In this document: positions 63,796 through 64,000 of the stretch, one piece after another
Numbering within the stretch: position 1 is the stretch's first letter
How the letters are laid out: the number at the start of each line of letters is the position of its first letter
Assembly: GCA_963580285.1 (NCBI GenBank)
Contig: CAUZLF010000220.1
Span: forward strand, 310,001-374,000
Source of the DNA: Lucinisca nassula
Taxonomy: Eukaryota; Mollusca; Bivalvia; Lucinida; Lucinidae
Direction of reading: 5' to 3'
Length of the DNA: 64,000 nt
The notes under the pieces: model-generated
What the model saw: only the letters and a program-made list of their open reading frames with translations
The model's database searches: none
What the model was told of the DNA's origin: nothing
Program-made: the position numbers and the translations under genes

Positions 63796-63872
63796 TGTGC
63801 GTGGGTGCACATGTGAGCATGTGTGCACGCACGGATGTATATATGTGTGCATGCATGCGTGTGTGTGTGTTA
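63796..63872. repeat. GT/GC-rich microsatellite
   Basis: Alternating purine-pyrimidine run GTGTGCACGCACGGATGTAT ... GCATGCATGCGTGTGTGTGT. Confidence 0.9.
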
Positions 63873-64000
63873 CAATGTGGTTTGGAACTCCATTAACACC
63901 ATAACACAGTTAGGTTGTCTTAGTTTTTTTCTTTCTTTTTTTAATAATGAAAATGTAAGGGTAAAGGTGTCCTCTAGACTGACAGTTGTACAGGAGCAAT

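Overview
Animal nuclear DNA, most likely from a marine bivalve mollusc. Two conserved animal genes are split by canonical GT-AG introns of 2-11 kb. The rest is a dense mosaic of repeats of kinds common in bivalves: tRNA-derived SINEs, palindromic MITEs, and elements with terminal hairpins and ~145-320 bp internal tandem repeats. The species cannot be named from sequence alone. There are no operons, no long ORFs and no prokaryotic features.

Genes. (1) ATG3, the E2-like enzyme that conjugates ATG8/LC3 to phosphatidylethanolamine, lies on the + strand from 1094 to the stop at 27380. Seven coding exons (1094-1204, 3488-3543, 6851-6979, 10137-10280, 12478-12605, 21970-22038, 27299-27380) join without frame breaks and encode the last 239 residues, including the catalytic HPC motif; the first exons lie left of the window. 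(2) MSRA, peptide methionine-S-sulfoxide reductase, lies on the - strand. Three exons (59121-59057, 52249-52121, 41483-41157) encode the last 173 residues from the catalytic GCYWG motif to the stop; its 5' exons are to the right or unrecognised. The genes converge on a 13.8 kb repeat-filled intergenic region. They act in separate processes (autophagy, methionine repair) and nothing here links them functionally.

Repeats by region. 1-2.5 kb: tandem-array end and two copies of palindromic family H around the first visible ATG3 exon. 2.5-13.8 kb: SINEs A, B, D, E, a hAT-like element and many small MITEs. 14.5-21.6 kb: a nested tandem-repeat element carrying a second such element and a 3.1 kb insert with terminal inverted repeats. 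23.3-25.5 kb: ten ~192-bp units. 27.4-34.9 kb: paired MITEs, a thrice-broken SINE with a LINE fragment, more hairpin/tandem elements. 35.5-40.9 kb: inverted pair of CGCGGAGAAA-rich repeats, piggyBac-like MITEs, a SINE nested in a SINE. 41.8-59 kb (MSRA introns): H copies, mariner-like MITEs, large tandem-repeat elements at 43.8-50.3 and 54.9-58.2 kb, and a cluster of P palindromes at 51.4-53.9 kb. 60.8-63.2 kb: fifteen ~157-bp units.

The main unexpected pattern is modularity. At least ten repeat families share one architecture (5' hairpin, GTCCGTCCG-like tract, tandem monomers, inverted copy of the 5' arm, 3' hairpin, T-rich end) and related monomer wording, although their termini differ. In parallel, two palindromic cores recur inside MITEs that have quite different terminal repeats. 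Letters A, B, D, E, F (SINEs), G, H, M, N, P, Q, R (other families) are local labels used only in this annotation.
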